Assembly (NCBI RefSeq): GCF_030323865.1
Contig: NZ_CP066362.1
Location: forward strand, 186,001 to 250,000
Origin: Pseudarthrobacter defluvii
GTDB lineage: Bacteria; Actinomycetota; Actinomycetes; Actinomycetales; Micrococcaceae
DNA: 64,000 bases
Reading direction: 5' to 3'
A program made the translations under genes and the position numbers. Positions 8,760 through 18,071 of the stretch are shown piece by piece; the stretch's first letter is position 1; each line of letters opens with the position of its first letter. Below the pieces are notes generated by a model. It had not been told where the DNA came from and did not search any database. It worked only from the letters and a program-made list of their open reading frames with translations.

Positions 8760-8801
8760 AACGGACAGTGCACCGCCGAGTTCGGGGGTGCACTGTCCGT
8801 T
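8760..8801. terminator. 15-bp perfect hairpin between serS and the AbiEi-like gene
   Basis: AACGGACAGTGCACC (8760-8774) pairs perfectly with GGTGCACTGTCCGTT (8787-8801) around a 12-nt loop. The right arm overlaps the TAA stop (8800-8802) of the minus-strand gene. It is placed to end transcription from both sides, although no long T-run is present. The same sequence is also copy 1 of a diverged repeat found again at 9886-9933. Confidence 0.6.
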
Positions 8802-8810
8802 ATCGGGTGC
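8763..8810 (+). repeat. diverged 48-bp repeat, copy 1
   Basis: Aligns without gaps to 9886-9933 with 37 of 48 identical positions, including an 11-bp exact core, GTTCGGGGGTG. This copy contains the perfect serS-side hairpin. The two copies bracket the AbiEi-like/DUF559 gene in direct orientation. Confidence 0.5.
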
Positions 8811-9795
8811 CCGGTTGCCTGCTCCGGCTGCTTGGCAGCCCTGCCTGCCGGAGGCATGCTGCAAAGCGGACAGGGTTCGACGCCGTTGCCCAGTCCCACC
8901 GGACAACCCTGAAACCTGCCGCCCGAAGCCTGTCCTCGCGCTTCTTTTCCGCCAGTACGGCCTGGCGGGCTGTTCGAGTGCCCAGATATTCATCATTGAG
9001 GTATTTGGCGTCGCCGTCGAACTCGCCTATGAGCCGGTACTTGGGCCAGAAGAAGTCGGTCCGGGCGAGCAGCGAACCTTCCTGCAGGAACTTTGCCTGG
9101 AGCATGGGGGCCGGAAAGCCGAGCAGATGCATCTGGGCGCGGCTGAGCGATTCACCAGCCGACTCTGACTGTGGCGATGCGAAGTCGAGCACCTGTGCCA
9201 CCCAATGTCGGCGGGCGGCCGAGGGGATCGGGGAAGCAGCCTGGAACAGTTCGTCCTTGCTCACGGGAGGTCCTGAAACCCGGCGGCTGCTGATCGCGTG
9301 GTCTGCCAGTACCACTCCGGCCGTGAAGTCCTCCTTCGAAATGACGCCAATGACTGTTTCCGCAAGAGGGGTTACCAGCAGTCCTCCTCGTTGGACTGCT
9401 GCTCCGTTCGCGAAATGCCGGTGGATGCCGTAGGCGGTGATGTGTTCGATTCCTGTTTGTCCGGACCTGTCCCGTGCCGCGGACGTTGTTGGTTTCCTGC
9501 GGCCCGTGTGGCCTCTGGTTGCCCCGGAGACGTGGATGTATGCCGGCACGGCGAGAAGTTCCAGATCCCAAATGACAGCGGCCGTGTGCAGGCAGAATGT
9601 TGGTTGCGGGAGCTCCAGATCCACCGCGCGGACGGTCTGGACGTATCTTTCCCACGGCGGCAATGACACCCATGCACGTTTTTCGGCATAAACACCTTTG
9701 CGGACACGGACAAGTTCACCCTGCGCATAGCGCCTACTGAGTGAACGGGTGTCCCCCGTGGTGCGGCGGAGGTCCTGCGCGGAGATCAGGTGCAT
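8800..9795 (-). CDS. AbiEi antitoxin-like HTH fused to a DUF559/PD-(D/E)XK-like nuclease domain
   Basis: 331 residues from MHLISAQDLRR; a TTG seven codons upstream is the alternative start. Residues 1-55 read as an AbiEi-type winged helix (ISAQDLRR, then RYAQGELVRVRKGVYA). A middle domain holds the LHTAAVIWDLELLAVPAYIHV stretch usual in this family. The C-terminal 100 residues look like a DUF559/Vsr-type nuclease: RTDFFWPKYRLIGEFDGDAKYL, then EKKREDRLRAAGFRVVRWDW, giving the D...EFDG...E/K/R-E pattern. No AbiEii nucleotidyltransferase toxin lies next to it, so it is a solitary protein rather than half of a classical AbiE pair. Two diverged repeats flank it. Confidence 0.7.
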   Translation of the reverse strand: MHLISAQDLRRTTGDTRSLSRRYAQGELVRVRKGVYAEKRAWVSLPPWERYVQTVRAVDLELPQPTFCLHTAAVIWDLELLAVPAYIHVSGATRGHTGRRKPTTSAARDRSGQTGIEHITAYGIHRHFANGAAVQRGGLLVTPLAETVIGVISKEDFTAGVVLADHAISSRRVSGPPVSKDELFQAASPIPSAARRHWVAQVLDFASPQSESAGESLSRAQMHLLGFPAPMLQAKFLQEGSLLARTDFFWPKYRLIGEFDGDAKYLNDEYLGTRTARQAVLAEKKREDRLRAAGFRVVRWDWATASNPVRFAACLRQAGLPSSRSRQPGTR

Positions 9796-9885
9796 GCCCT
9801 TATCGTCACCGGCCAATGAGTGGCAATTGAAGGGGCCGGTTGGCGCATGTGGACAACCAGGCAGCTCATATTCGCACCGGCTGAT

Positions 9886-9933
9886 GGACGTTGCACCGGC
9901 GCGTTCGGGGGTGTGGTGTCCGCGGGCGGGTGC
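9886..9933 (+). repeat. diverged 48-bp repeat, copy 2
   Basis: 37 of 48 positions match 8763-8810, with the GTTCGGGGGTG core intact. The hairpin arms of copy 1 are not conserved here (TGTGGTGTCC instead of TGCACTGTCC). It lies 90 bp upstream of the AbiEi-like start and 135 bp before the HAD gene. Confidence 0.5.
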
Positions 9934-10067
9934 GTATCGTAGATGACGGCGAAGGGAAACCTGCCGCAGGGGGAGTGCATGTGGAAACCCGCCGAGTTAA
10001 TCAACAGTTCAATAAACCTGTGGTCCCCGTCCTAGCGCGGGTCAGTTACGTCTGGTTCACTATGTGG

Positions 10068-10955
10068 ATGACAACGCTGACTGAAACCTCAGTCGCCGGC
10101 AACGATGACCGGCGAGAGAACAACAAGAACAACACCCTGAACAACATCGAGTTCACCGCTATTGACCAGAAGTTCATGGTCGCATTGGACGTGGACGGCA
10201 CGCTGGTGAACCACGACGGCCACATGTCCCCGGGCGTGCGCGAGGCCGCCCAGGCCGTGGTGGCCGCCGGGCACGAGGTGATGATCGCCACCGGCCGCTC
10301 CCTGAATGCCACGCTTCCCATTATCGAAAAGATCGGCATCGAGCGTGGGTACGCGGTGTGCTGCAACGGCGGCGTGACCCTCCGGCTCCACCCCGAACTG
10401 GAAAACGGCTACGAGGTGATCCACAAGGCTACCTTCGATCCCGCCCCGGCCCTGCGCGCCCTCCGGGAACGCCTCCCGTCCGCCAAGTATGCGCTGGAGG
10501 ACGCCGACGGCAACTTCCTCTCCACAGAGCGGTTCCAGGACGCCAGCTTCGGCGTCGAGGCCGTGGGTGTCGACTTCCACACCATGCTGGAGTCCACCGC
10601 CGTCCGCGTGGTGGTGTTCAGCACCGAGAACACGCCCGAGGAGTTCAACGAGGCCATCAACCACGTGGGCCTCGCCGGGGTCACCTACTCCGTGGGCTGG
10701 ACCGCGTGGCTGGACATCGCCGCCGCAGGGGTGACCAAGGCCAGCGCCCTGGAGAACCTCCGGGTCCGGCTCGGCTTCGAGGAGCACCTTACCGTTGCCG
10801 TGGGTGACGGCCGGAACGATATTGAGATGCTCACTTGGGCAGGACGCGGCGTGGCTATGGGGCAGGCCCCGGCAGAGGTAGTGGCAGCAGCGGACGAGGT
10901 CACCCACTCCGTGCACGACGACGGCGCCGCCCACGTGCTGCGCAGCCTCCTCTGA
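10068..10955 (+). CDS. HAD-superfamily (Cof-like) sugar/nucleotide phosphatase
   Basis: About 295 residues from MTTLTETSV; the start is uncertain because no clear ribosome site precedes any in-frame ATG (alternatives 10062 and 10176). HAD motif I is DVDGT (about 41-45), motif II lies in IATGRSLNATLP, and motif III/IV is a Lys (VTKASALENL) followed by GDGRNDIEML. The large cap between II and III marks the Cof (type IIB) subfamily, which dephosphorylates sugar phosphates and cofactor phosphates; the substrate is unknown. The N-terminus has an Asn-rich stretch just before the fold that looks like a disordered tag. Confidence 0.85.
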   Translation: MTTLTETSVAGNDDRRENNKNNTLNNIEFTAIDQKFMVALDVDGTLVNHDGHMSPGVREAAQAVVAAGHEVMIATGRSLNATLPIIEKIGIERGYAVCCNGGVTLRLHPELENGYEVIHKATFDPAPALRALRERLPSAKYALEDADGNFLSTERFQDASFGVEAVGVDFHTMLESTAVRVVVFSTENTPEEFNEAINHVGLAGVTYSVGWTAWLDIAAAGVTKASALENLRVRLGFEEHLTVAVGDGRNDIEMLTWAGRGVAMGQAPAEVVAAADEVTHSVHDDGAAHVLRSLL

Positions 10956-10975
10956 GCAAAATCCAGCAGTTTGCC

Positions 10976-11024
10976 CCATCAGATATGGCTCCTAAACTCC
11001 CGTTTTAGGGGCCATTACTGATGG
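10976..11024. repeat. long two-part intergenic hairpin
   Basis: Outer arms CCATCAG (10976-10982) and CTGATGG (11018-11024) enclose a 2x2 internal loop. A 12-bp inner stem follows, ATGGCTCCTAAA (10985-10996) with TTTAGGGGCCAT (11004-11015, one G-T pair), and a short loop centred on CTCCCG. It sits between two plus-strand genes. No T-run follows, so it may be an mRNA-processing or repeat element rather than a simple terminator. Confidence 0.55.
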
Positions 11025-11073
11025 AGCAAGCGGGAATTCAGGGCGCAGTGCTCGGCCAAGGCAGAATAGGGGC

Positions 11074-11658
11074 ATGACCCTTACGACGTTCGCCCTCGTC
11101 CGCCATGGCCAGACCGACTGGAATGCCGAGCGCCGGCTGCAGGGGGCAACCGATATCCCCCTGAACGACGTCGGACGCGGCCAGGCGCGTGACGCCGTCG
11201 CCGTCCTTGCCCCTTACGAATGGGACGCCATAGTCTCCTCGCCGCTGAGCCGTGCCGCCGAAACCGCGGACCTCATTGCCGAGGGGCTCGGGCTGACGGT
11301 GTCCCGCCGTGTCCCGGAACTCACCGAGCGCAGTTTCGGCCCTGCCGAAGGAATGCAGGCCGGCCCGGAACTGGAGGCGCTGCGCGTGCCCGGCGGGTTC
11401 AAGGGTGCGGAAAGCGAAGACGAAGCGGCAGACCGTGGAATTGCGGCTCTGGAAGCCCTGGCGGAGGAGTTCCGGGGCCAGCGGCTCCTGGTGGTCACCC
11501 ATGGCACTCTGCTGCGGGTCAGCCTCAGCCGCGCCGTCGGCCAGACCCTGGCCAGCGTGGACAACGCCGCGCTTAACCTGGCGCACCACCATGCGGTCGA
11601 CGGGTGGAAGCTGGAGTACTTCAACGGAGAGCCCGTGATGGCGGCTACCGGAGGCTAA
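11074..11658 (+). CDS. histidine phosphatase family protein (phosphoglycerate mutase-like)
   Basis: 194 residues. The catalytic RHG motif is at 10-12 (VRHGQTDWN), an ISSPLSRAAETA-type segment (here VSSPLSRAAETADL) supplies the phosphate-pocket Arg, a Glu follows in LTERSFGPAEG, and the second catalytic His is in VVTHGTLLRV near 143. This is the branch-1 histidine phosphatase pattern. A gene of this type lies near pheA and serS in other actinobacteria. Whether it acts as a mutase or as a phosphatase of a small phosphometabolite cannot be decided from sequence. Confidence 0.88.
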   Translation: MTLTTFALVRHGQTDWNAERRLQGATDIPLNDVGRGQARDAVAVLAPYEWDAIVSSPLSRAAETADLIAEGLGLTVSRRVPELTERSFGPAEGMQAGPELEALRVPGGFKGAESEDEAADRGIAALEALAEEFRGQRLLVVTHGTLLRVSLSRAVGQTLASVDNAALNLAHHHAVDGWKLEYFNGEPVMAATGG

Positions 11659-11710
11659 GGGTCCAAGGGGCGCAAAAACCGAGTACGACGGCGGCACGCG
11701 GCCGGGGCAG

Positions 11711-12310
11711 TTAACCCACCGCCAGGATCAGCGCCAGCAGCCGGGCGGCAGCGGGCCGGGCGGCATGTTCCTCATTCCACTGCGCCCGTGCCACGGCTTT
11801 GCTGACGGCCTGGGTGGTGATCCCCAGTTCCTGCGCCACCGCTTTCTGCTGCCCGCGAACGCCGGGGGTCAGCAGGTCCAGCACCCGCCATTCCGCCCCT
11901 GAGCGGTCCCGCACGATGTGGCCCAGCAGCCGGAGGATGGCTTCGGCGTCGTGGGCTACATCAGCCCGCGGCCCCTCCACGGCAACCGGGATGCGCTCCT
12001 TGCTGTTGCGGAGCCGGTCCACCGCCCGGCGCGCGTAGACCAGGCCGTGGCCGGATGCATCCTTGATCTGGTTGGGCAGCGGCTCGTCCACCGGCCCTGC
12101 CCCGATGCCCACGTACCAATGCCCGCTGCGGAGCGCGATCAGGGCGGCGTCCACCGCCTGGTGCGGGCAGTCGACGATTCCCTGGACCTCGTCCTCCACG
12201 GACCGGTCAAAATCCAGGCGCGCGGGGATGTGCCGCAGTGCCTTGAGCAGTTGCGGAACCTGGTCGCCGTCGCGCCGGCTGTCCGTCTGGTTGATGGTGA
12301 GGGTGAACAT
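11711..12310 (-). CDS. SatD-like protein with helix-turn-helix
   Basis: 199 residues. The middle part (GHWYVGIGAGPVDEPLP, then DASGHGLVYARRAVDRLRN) resembles the SatD family core. The C-terminal 60 residues form a probable DNA-binding helix-turn-helix (QKAVAQELGITTQAVSKAVARAQW). SatD-like proteins accompany macrolide or stress genes but have no settled biochemical role. It stands alone, convergent with the histidine phosphatase gene. I infer a transcriptional regulator; the effector and target are unknown. Confidence 0.6.
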   Translation of the reverse strand: MFTLTINQTDSRRDGDQVPQLLKALRHIPARLDFDRSVEDEVQGIVDCPHQAVDAALIALRSGHWYVGIGAGPVDEPLPNQIKDASGHGLVYARRAVDRLRNSKERIPVAVEGPRADVAHDAEAILRLLGHIVRDRSGAEWRVLDLLTPGVRGQQKAVAQELGITTQAVSKAVARAQWNEEHAARPAAARLLALILAVG

Positions 12311-12405
12311 TCTGGGTCCACACTACCCGGAAGTAGGTACGGCGAAACGGCCGGTTTCGCAGTCGGCCACCGTGGCCACAACCGGGCCGTCGGTAAAAAC
12401 GCAGA

Positions 12406-12433
12406 GGACCCGCATCAGGTGCGATGCGGGTCC
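12406..12433 (-). terminator. intrinsic terminator of the catalase gene
   Basis: GGACCCGCATC (12406-12416) pairs perfectly with GATGCGGGTCC (12423-12433) around a 6-nt loop. On the minus strand it is followed after a few bases by CGTTTTTAC. It lies 33 bp past the catalase stop. Confidence 0.8.
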
Positions 12434-12465
12434 CAGCGGTGAACGCGGCAGTGAATAGGCTGCGG

Positions 12466-14697
12466 CTACTGCTCCGCGGAGGCGGCTGCGCCGGTTGCCG
12501 GGAACCGGTCCCAGGCGCGGTGCGCGGCGAGCAGCCCGGAAACCTCGGCAGTCACGTCATCAGCGTTGTCTCCCGCAGCGACGCCTACCGTTTCCTGCTG
12601 AATACCGATCGCCTCAAGAACGGCGGAGCCGGAGCCCCAGACGCCGATGGCCTTGGCGTGGCGGTACGCCTCGGACAGCATGAGGGCCACGCGCGGATCC
12701 GGGGCTCCAACCGGTTCCCCGGCTTTGGCGTCGCGCCCGGCGGTGGCGTCAGGCCCAGGCTGCTTGCCCCCGGCGACGATCAACGCGTCGAACTCGGTGG
12801 ACCTTGCCGTGAGGAAGGTCCGCTGCACGGTAACCGAAAGCCCGTCGGAGGAAAGTGTGCCGCCGGTTGGTGCGATGACCAGCGGAACCATGCCCTCGCC
12901 GTCGAGCGCCTTGCGGGCAGCCTCCACCTCGGCAAGGTCGCTGGAGGAATCGGCAATGATGCCCACCACGCGCCCGGCCACGGGCCACGTGTCTCCCACC
13001 TGGGACACGGCCGGGCTGGGCTCCCGGTCCGGGACCTGCTCGGTGGCGTCCGGGGCGGGCATCCCCAGGCCGGCGGCAACGGCGGCGCACAGTGCGGCGT
13101 CGATGTTGGCCAAAGCCTGGAGCTGGCGTTCACGGACGGCGGTTTCGAAGCACTTGCCGAGCTCAAACGTGTACGCCTGGACCACATGGTCCTGCTCCAC
13201 GGCGCTGAGGCTCCGGAAGAAGAGCCGGGCCTGGCTGTAGTGGTCATCGAAGGACGCCGGATTGCGCCGTTCCTTGATGGATTCCGCAACCGCCTCGGGC
13301 ACATCCACATACGCACCCATGTCCTGCCCGGCCAGGAAGGGGCACCCGCCGTCCAACGAATTGGGCCGGTACGGTGCAACTCCGGCGTGGTCCGCCGTCT
13401 GGTGCATGCCGTCGCGGAGCATGTCGTTGACCGGTGCGTGCGGCCGGTTGATCGGGATCTGGGCGAAGTTGGGCCCGCCGAGGCGCGAGATCTGGGTGTC
13501 CAGGTAGGAGAACAGGCGGACCTGCAGCAGGGGATCGTTGGTGACGTCGATGCCCGGCACCAGATGCCCGGGGTGGAACGCCACCTGTTCGGTTTCGGCG
13601 AAGAAGTTGGTGGGGTTCGCGTTGAGGGTCATGAGCCCGATGGGCTGCACGGGCGCGAGTTCCTCGGGGACGAACTTGGTGGGATCCAGGAGGTCGATGC
13701 CCTCAAACATCTGGTCTTCGGTGTCCGGGAAGGTCTGGATGCCGAGCTCCCACTCCGGGTAGGCGCCGGCCTCGATGGCGTCGGCCAGATCGCGCCGGTG
13801 GAAGTCCGGGTCCATACCGTTGATGATCTGGGCTTCCTCCCAGACCAGCGAGTGCACGCCCTGCTTGGGCTTCCAATGGAACTTCACCAGCGTGGTGTCA
13901 CCGGCAGCGTTGACGAGACGGAACGTGTGGACGCCGAAGCCCTCCATGGTCCGGTAGGAGCGGGGGATGCCGCGGTCGGACATGTTCCACAGGGTGTGGG
14001 CCTGCGCCTCGGTGTGGAGCGACACGAAATCCCAGAACGTGTCGTGCGCGCTCTGGGCCTGCGGAATCTCCCGGTCGGGGTGCGGCTTGGCCGCGTGCAC
14101 CACATCCGGGAACTTGATGCCGTCCTGGATGAAGAACACCGGGATGTTGTTTCCCACCAGGTCGTAGGTGCCTTCATCCGTGTAGAACTTCGTGGAGAAC
14201 CCGCGGGTATCCCGCACCGCGTCGGCTGACCCGCGGGAGCCAAGCACGGTGGAGAACCTGACAAACACAGGCGTCTCCACGTCCGCGGCAAGGAAACCGG
14301 CGCGCGTGACTTTGGCAGCCGTCCCGTAGGAACGGAACACGCCGTGTGCTCCCGCTCCACGGGCATGGACAACGCGCTCCGGAATCCGCTCGTGGTCAAA
14401 GTGCGTGATCTTTTCGCGCAGATGATGGTCCTGCAGAAGGATGGGACCGCGCGCCCCGGCCTTCAGGGAATGGTCCGTATCCTGCAGCCGCAGCCCCTGG
14501 GCCGTGGTCAGGTACTGGCCGGACTGGGCACGTGCGGTGGCCGGCGCGCCGGTCGGGCTGCCCGTGGGGGACACGGCTTCGGGAGCGCGCTGGTCCGGCT
14601 TTGGCGGCAACGGCTCCCGAGGCGTCGTGGGCTCCTCAAGCGCCGGAGGCTCGCTGGACGGAACCCCGGGAATTACAACATCGTCTTCGGCTGGCAT
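12466..14697 (-). CDS. katE: large-subunit (clade II, HPII-type) catalase
   Basis: 743 residues, the size of large-subunit haem catalases that split H2O2 into water and oxygen. After a 60-residue Pro-rich tail comes the catalase core: essential His111 in [12 protein letters not shown], the haem-pocket Asn in [15 protein letters not shown], and the proximal Tyr in [14 protein letters not shown]. Residues 580-735 form the extra C-terminal DJ-1/glutaminase-like domain ([22 protein letters not shown], then [13 protein letters not shown]) that defines this clade. The start MPAEDD has GGGGAGA upstream; an ATG six codons earlier is the alternative. It diverges from the phosphoketolase gene across a palindrome and ends at a clear terminator. 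Confidence 0.94.
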   Translation of the reverse strand: MPAEDDVVIPGVPSSEPPALEEPTTPREPLPPKPDQRAPEAVSPTGSPTGAPATARAQSGQYLTTAQGLRLQDTDHSLKAGARGPILLQDHHLREKITHFDHERIPERVVHARGAGAHGVFRSYGTAAKVTRAGFLAADVETPVFVRFSTVLGSRGSADAVRDTRGFSTKFYTDEGTYDLVGNNIPVFFIQDGIKFPDVVHAAKPHPDREIPQAQSAHDTFWDFVSLHTEAQAHTLWNMSDRGIPRSYRTMEGFGVHTFRLVNAAGDTTLVKFHWKPKQGVHSLVWEEAQIINGMDPDFHRRDLADAIEAGAYPEWELGIQTFPDTEDQMFEGIDLLDPTKFVPEELAPVQPIGLMTLNANPTNFFAETEQVAFHPGHLVPGIDVTNDPLLQVRLFSYLDTQISRLGGPNFAQIPINRPHAPVNDMLRDGMHQTADHAGVAPYRPNSLDGGCPFLAGQDMGAYVDVPEAVAESIKERRNPASFDDHYSQARLFFRSLSAVEQDHVVQAYTFELGKCFETAVRERQLQALANIDAALCAAVAAGLGMPAPDATEQVPDREPSPAVSQVGDTWPVAGRVVGIIADSSSDLAEVEAARKALDGEGMVPLVIAPTGGTLSSDGLSVTVQRTFLTARSTEFDALIVAGGKQPGPDATAGRDAKAGEPVGAPDPRVALMLSEAYRHAKAIGVWGSGSAVLEAIGIQQETVGVAAGDNADDVTAEVSGLLAAHRAWDRFPATGAAASAEQ

Positions 14698-14745
14698 GTC
14701 TTGATCTCCCCACATTTGATGTTCCCAGCCTTCGCCGCAGCGAAA

Positions 14746-14761
14746 ACTAAGCTTGCTTAGT
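14746..14761. promoter_or_regulatory. palindromic operator-like site between catalase and phosphoketolase
   Basis: ACTAAGC-TT-GCTTAGT is a perfect 7-bp inverted repeat with a 2-bp centre. It lies 49 bp upstream of the catalase start and about 120 bp upstream of the phosphoketolase start. The site matches the palindrome at 2104-2116 and partly that at 37253-37267. A regulator shared by stress genes is inferred; none is identified. Confidence 0.55.
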
Positions 14762-14883
14762 ATCCTACAGGTGCCCACGGCCCACAGGGCAAGGTTCGAC
14801 GGCGGGGGTTGCCTGCCTGCCCCTTCATCTGTTGCGATGGGGGAACGGCCGCCTGCAGCGGCACACCCGAGGTGAGGATGGTT

Positions 14884-17307
14884 ATGGCCGGCAGCACTGG
14901 GCAGGATGAGATGCAGGATGAAGCGCAGCAGAATGGCCTTCCCCAGGAAGAACTCGAACTCGTCGACAAATGGTGGCGGGCGGCCAATTACCTTTCGGTA
15001 GGCCAGATTTACCTGCGCTCCAACCCGCTGCTGCGCGAACCGCTGCAGGCGGAGGACACCAAGTCCCGCCTGCTGGGCCACTGGGGCACCACCCCTGGAC
15101 TCAACTTCGTCTATGCCCACCTGAACCGCGCAATCCGCCGCGACAACCTCGAGATGCTCTTTGTTGCCGGCCCCGGCCATGGCGGTCCCGCCGTCGTCGC
15201 CAATGCCTGGCTGGAGGGAACGTACTCCGAAATCTATGCGCACGTGGGCAATGACGAGGCTGGCCTGGCTGAACTGTTCCGCCAGTTCTCCTACCCCGGC
15301 GGCATCCCCAGCCACGCGGCCCCGGAAAGCCCCGGCTCCATCAGCGAGGGCGGCGAGCTCGGATATTCCCTGGCCCACGCCTACGGATCGGTGTTCGACA
15401 ACCCCCAGCTGGTGACCGCCGTCGTGATTGGCGACGGCGAGGCCGAAACCGGGCCGCTGGCCGCCAGCTGGCACTCGCACAACTTCCTGGATCCGGCCGT
15501 GGACGGCGCCGTGCTGCCCATTCTGCACCTCAACGGCTACAAGATTGCCAACCCCACCGTCCTGGCCCGGATGCCGCAGGAGCAGCTGGAGCAGCTGCTG
15601 CGCGGCTACGGCCATGAGCCCTACTTCGTGACCGTGGCGGACCCGGATGACACCGCGCAGGCGCACCGGGATTTCGCGGCCGTGCTGGACCGCTGCCTGG
15701 CCGACATCAGGGCCATCCAGGACGCCCACCGGCAGGACGCGGCCGGCGAAGAGGCGGGGGAGGGCGGGCACCGCTGGCCCATGATCGTCCTGCGCTCGCC
15801 GAAGGGCTGGACCGGGCCCCGCACCGTGGACGGGCTGCAGGTGGAGGGCACGTGGCGGGCCCACCAGGTTCCGCTGCCCGAGGTCCGCACCAACGGCGAG
15901 CACCTGAAGCAGTTGGAAGAGTGGCTGGAGTCCTACCGGCCGGATGAACTGTTCGACGGCGACGGCCGGCTGCGCGCGGACGTCGCCGAAGGTGCGCCCA
16001 CCGGCGACTTCCGCATGAGCGCCACACCGCACGCCAATGGCGGAGTGCTGCGGCGCGCGCTGAAACTGCCCGCGTACCAGGACCACGCCGTCGAGGTTCC
16101 ATCTGCCGGCGTCGAGCGCGTCAGCCCCATGGTGACGCTCGGGTCCTGGATGCGGGACGTCATCGGGCAGAACATGGAGAACTTCCGGCTGTTCGGCCCG
16201 GATGAGACGGCGTCCAACCGGCTCCAGAACGTTTACGAGGTCACCGACAAGGTGTGGCAGTACCGGATTGACGACGTCGACGAGCACCTTTCGCGCTCCG
16301 GCAGGGTCCTGGAGGTGCTGAGCGAGCACCTGTGCCAGGGCTGGCTGGAGGGTTACCTCCTGACTGGACGGCACGGGGTGTTCAACTGCTACGAGGCGTT
16401 CGTGCACATCGTCGACTCCATGTTCAACCAGCACGCCAAGTGGCTGAAGGTGTCCCGCAAACTGCACTGGCGCCAGCCCGTCCCGTCGCTGAACTACCTG
16501 CTGTCCTCGCACGTGTGGCAGCAGGACCACAACGGGTTCTCGCACCAGGACCCGGGGTTCATCGACCATGCCGTGAACAAGAAGGCCGAGGTCATCCGCG
16601 TCTACCTGCCGCCGGATGCCAACACCCTGCTGTCCGTCATGGAACATTGCCTGGCGTCCACGGACTACGTGAACATCGTGGTCAGCGGCAAGCAGCCCTC
16701 GCCCACCTGGCTTGGCCCCGCCGACGCCGCCAACCACTGCCGCCGCGGCCTGGGCATCTGGACCTTCGCCGGCTCGGAAGTGCCCGGCGAGGAGCCCGAT
16801 GTCGTGCTTGCGTGCGCGGGAGACGTCCCCACCGTGGAGACCGTGGCAGCCGCCGAACTGCTCCGCGACGGTGCGCCGGGGCTCAAGGTCCGCGTGGTGA
16901 ACGTGGTGGACCTGATGCGGCTCCAGGACGAGAGCGAGCATCCCCACGGCTTGCCGGCCCACGACTTCGACGGGATCTTCACCCCGGACAAGCCAGTCAT
17001 CTTCGCTTACCACGGCTACCCGGCGCTGATCCACCGGCTGGCCTACCGGCGGACCAACCAGCAGGGCCTGCACGTGCACGGTTATAAGGAAGAGGGGACC
17101 ACCACCACGCCCTTTGACATGGCCATGCTGAACGGCATCGACCGCTACACCCTGGCCATCGACGCCATCGACCGCGTTCCCGGCCTGGCCGAGAAGCACT
17201 CGCTCCTGCGCCAGGACCTGCAGGACCGGCGCAACCGGGCGCGCGAACACACGCGCACCCACGGCGAGGACCCGGAAGAGATCCGGAACTGGAAGCTGGG
17301 CGGCTGA
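14884..17307 (+). CDS. xfp: xylulose-5-phosphate / fructose-6-phosphate phosphoketolase
   Basis: 807 residues, the standard size. The thiamine-diphosphate site is seen in [13 protein letters not shown] (94-106) and the GDGEAETG metal/TPP motif (183-190); the second half has SSHVWRQDHNG-like (here [18 protein letters not shown]) and the final TPFDMAMLN region. The enzyme cleaves xylulose 5-phosphate or fructose 6-phosphate with phosphate to acetyl phosphate plus an aldose phosphate. The start MAGSTGQDE has GAGG six bases upstream; an ATG two codons earlier is possible. No acetate kinase or phosphotransacetylase gene is in the window to take up acetyl phosphate. It diverges from catalase. Confidence 0.95.
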   Translation: MAGSTGQDEMQDEAQQNGLPQEELELVDKWWRAANYLSVGQIYLRSNPLLREPLQAEDTKSRLLGHWGTTPGLNFVYAHLNRAIRRDNLEMLFVAGPGHGGPAVVANAWLEGTYSEIYAHVGNDEAGLAELFRQFSYPGGIPSHAAPESPGSISEGGELGYSLAHAYGSVFDNPQLVTAVVIGDGEAETGPLAASWHSHNFLDPAVDGAVLPILHLNGYKIANPTVLARMPQEQLEQLLRGYGHEPYFVTVADPDDTAQAHRDFAAVLDRCLADIRAIQDAHRQDAAGEEAGEGGHRWPMIVLRSPKGWTGPRTVDGLQVEGTWRAHQVPLPEVRTNGEHLKQLEEWLESYRPDELFDGDGRLRADVAEGAPTGDFRMSATPHANGGVLRRALKLPAYQDHAVEVPSAGVERVSPMVTLGSWMRDVIGQNMENFRLFGPDETASNRLQNVYEVTDKVWQYRIDDVDEHLSRSGRVLEVLSEHLCQGWLEGYLLTGRHGVFNCYEAFVHIVDSMFNQHAKWLKVSRKLHWRQPVPSLNYLLSSHVWQQDHNGFSHQDPGFIDHAVNKKAEVIRVYLPPDANTLLSVMEHCLASTDYVNIVVSGKQPSPTWLGPADAANHCRRGLGIWTFAGSEVPGEEPDVVLACAGDVPTVETVAAAELLRDGAPGLKVRVVNVVDLMRLQDESEHPHGLPAHDFDGIFTPDKPVIFAYHGYPALIHRLAYRRTNQQGLHVHGYKEEGTTTTPFDMAMLNGIDRYTLAIDAIDRVPGLAEKHSLLRQDLQDRRNRAREHTRTHGEDPEEIRNWKLGG

Positions 17308-17311
17308 CGCC

Positions 17312-18064
17312 CTAAAGCGGGAGGTCGTCCAGCGTGCAGGAGGGCAGGTGGATCCAGCCTTCGCTGCGGGCGGCCTGAGCGTGCCCGGCATCGGGCAGGA
17401 GCGTACGACGGCGGGCCACGGCCCGGGCGGTCAGCGAGGCGATGACGGCGTCGAACAGGTCGTCCGAAGCGGTGAGCCTGTCCCGGTGTCCGGCCAGGTT
17501 CAGCCAGGGCGCCTGCTCTTCGAGGGCCGCCAGCAGGAGGCTTAGGCGTTCCGCTTCCGGGATGCCCCGGCCTTTGTAGCCGCGCCCGTTCAGTCCCCAG
17601 ATCTTGAGTGCGGCTGCCGGGTACACCTCGGCGAGCCGGCCTGAACCGTCGCGCGGCTGCGGGCCGTGGAGTGCCGCGATCTTGGCCTGGATCACGGCGC
17701 AGCGCATGGCCGGATGGGCCAGCCTGTCCGCGGACACGCTGAGCGGGATCAGCCCCGTTTGGGCGGTGCAAAACCGGTCCGTGTCCCGGTAGGCCAGCAG
17801 CCGCCGGCCGGCGATCCCGTCGTGCTCAAGGACCGGGGCGGCATCGAAGTTCAGATGGCCGGCCAGGAAGGGGATCAGTGCGTCCGGCCAGCCCACGGGA
17901 CAGTCGACCCCGGTCATGTCGCAGCTGCCGAACAGGTCCACGATCTCCCGGTCGTCCACGTCCAGGGCCAGGTGGGCGAGCTTGGCCCGGTCATTGCTCC
18001 ACTCGATAACCGCCACCGCAGTCTTCTTCGTGGCGGCCGCCAGATCCACGCCGAGGGTCTTCAT
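17312..18064 (-). CDS. DUF429 family protein
   Basis: 250 residues from MKTLGVDLAAATKK. The opening GVDLA plus VDCPVGWPD and a later DLFDAVIASLTA segment are the DUF429 signature, an RNase H-like fold with spaced acidic residues. Some family members are predicted nucleases; none is well characterised. It lies 7 bp downstream of the carboxylesterase on the same strand and ends 4 bp from the end of the phosphoketolase gene, so it is the second gene of a two-gene unit. Confidence 0.8.
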   Translation of the reverse strand: MKTLGVDLAAATKKTAVAVIEWSNDRAKLAHLALDVDDREIVDLFGSCDMTGVDCPVGWPDALIPFLAGHLNFDAAPVLEHDGIAGRRLLAYRDTDRFCTAQTGLIPLSVSADRLAHPAMRCAVIQAKIAALHGPQPRDGSGRLAEVYPAAALKIWGLNGRGYKGRGIPEAERLSLLLAALEEQAPWLNLAGHRDRLTASDDLFDAVIASLTARAVARRRTLLPDAGHAQAARSEGWIHLPSCTLDDLPL

Positions 18065-18071
18065 TGGCCTG

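Noticed and set aside
8768..9433. Plus-strand frames starting MHRRVRGC at both 8768 and 9891
   Set aside because: They are not genes; the shared start is produced by the diverged DNA repeat, reported separately.
12466..17391. A 1641-codon open frame on the minus strand spanning catalase and beyond
   Set aside because: Only the part up to 14697 is catalase. The upstream portion is the antisense of the phosphoketolase gene, kept open by high GC; it has no domain and overlaps a clearly real gene.
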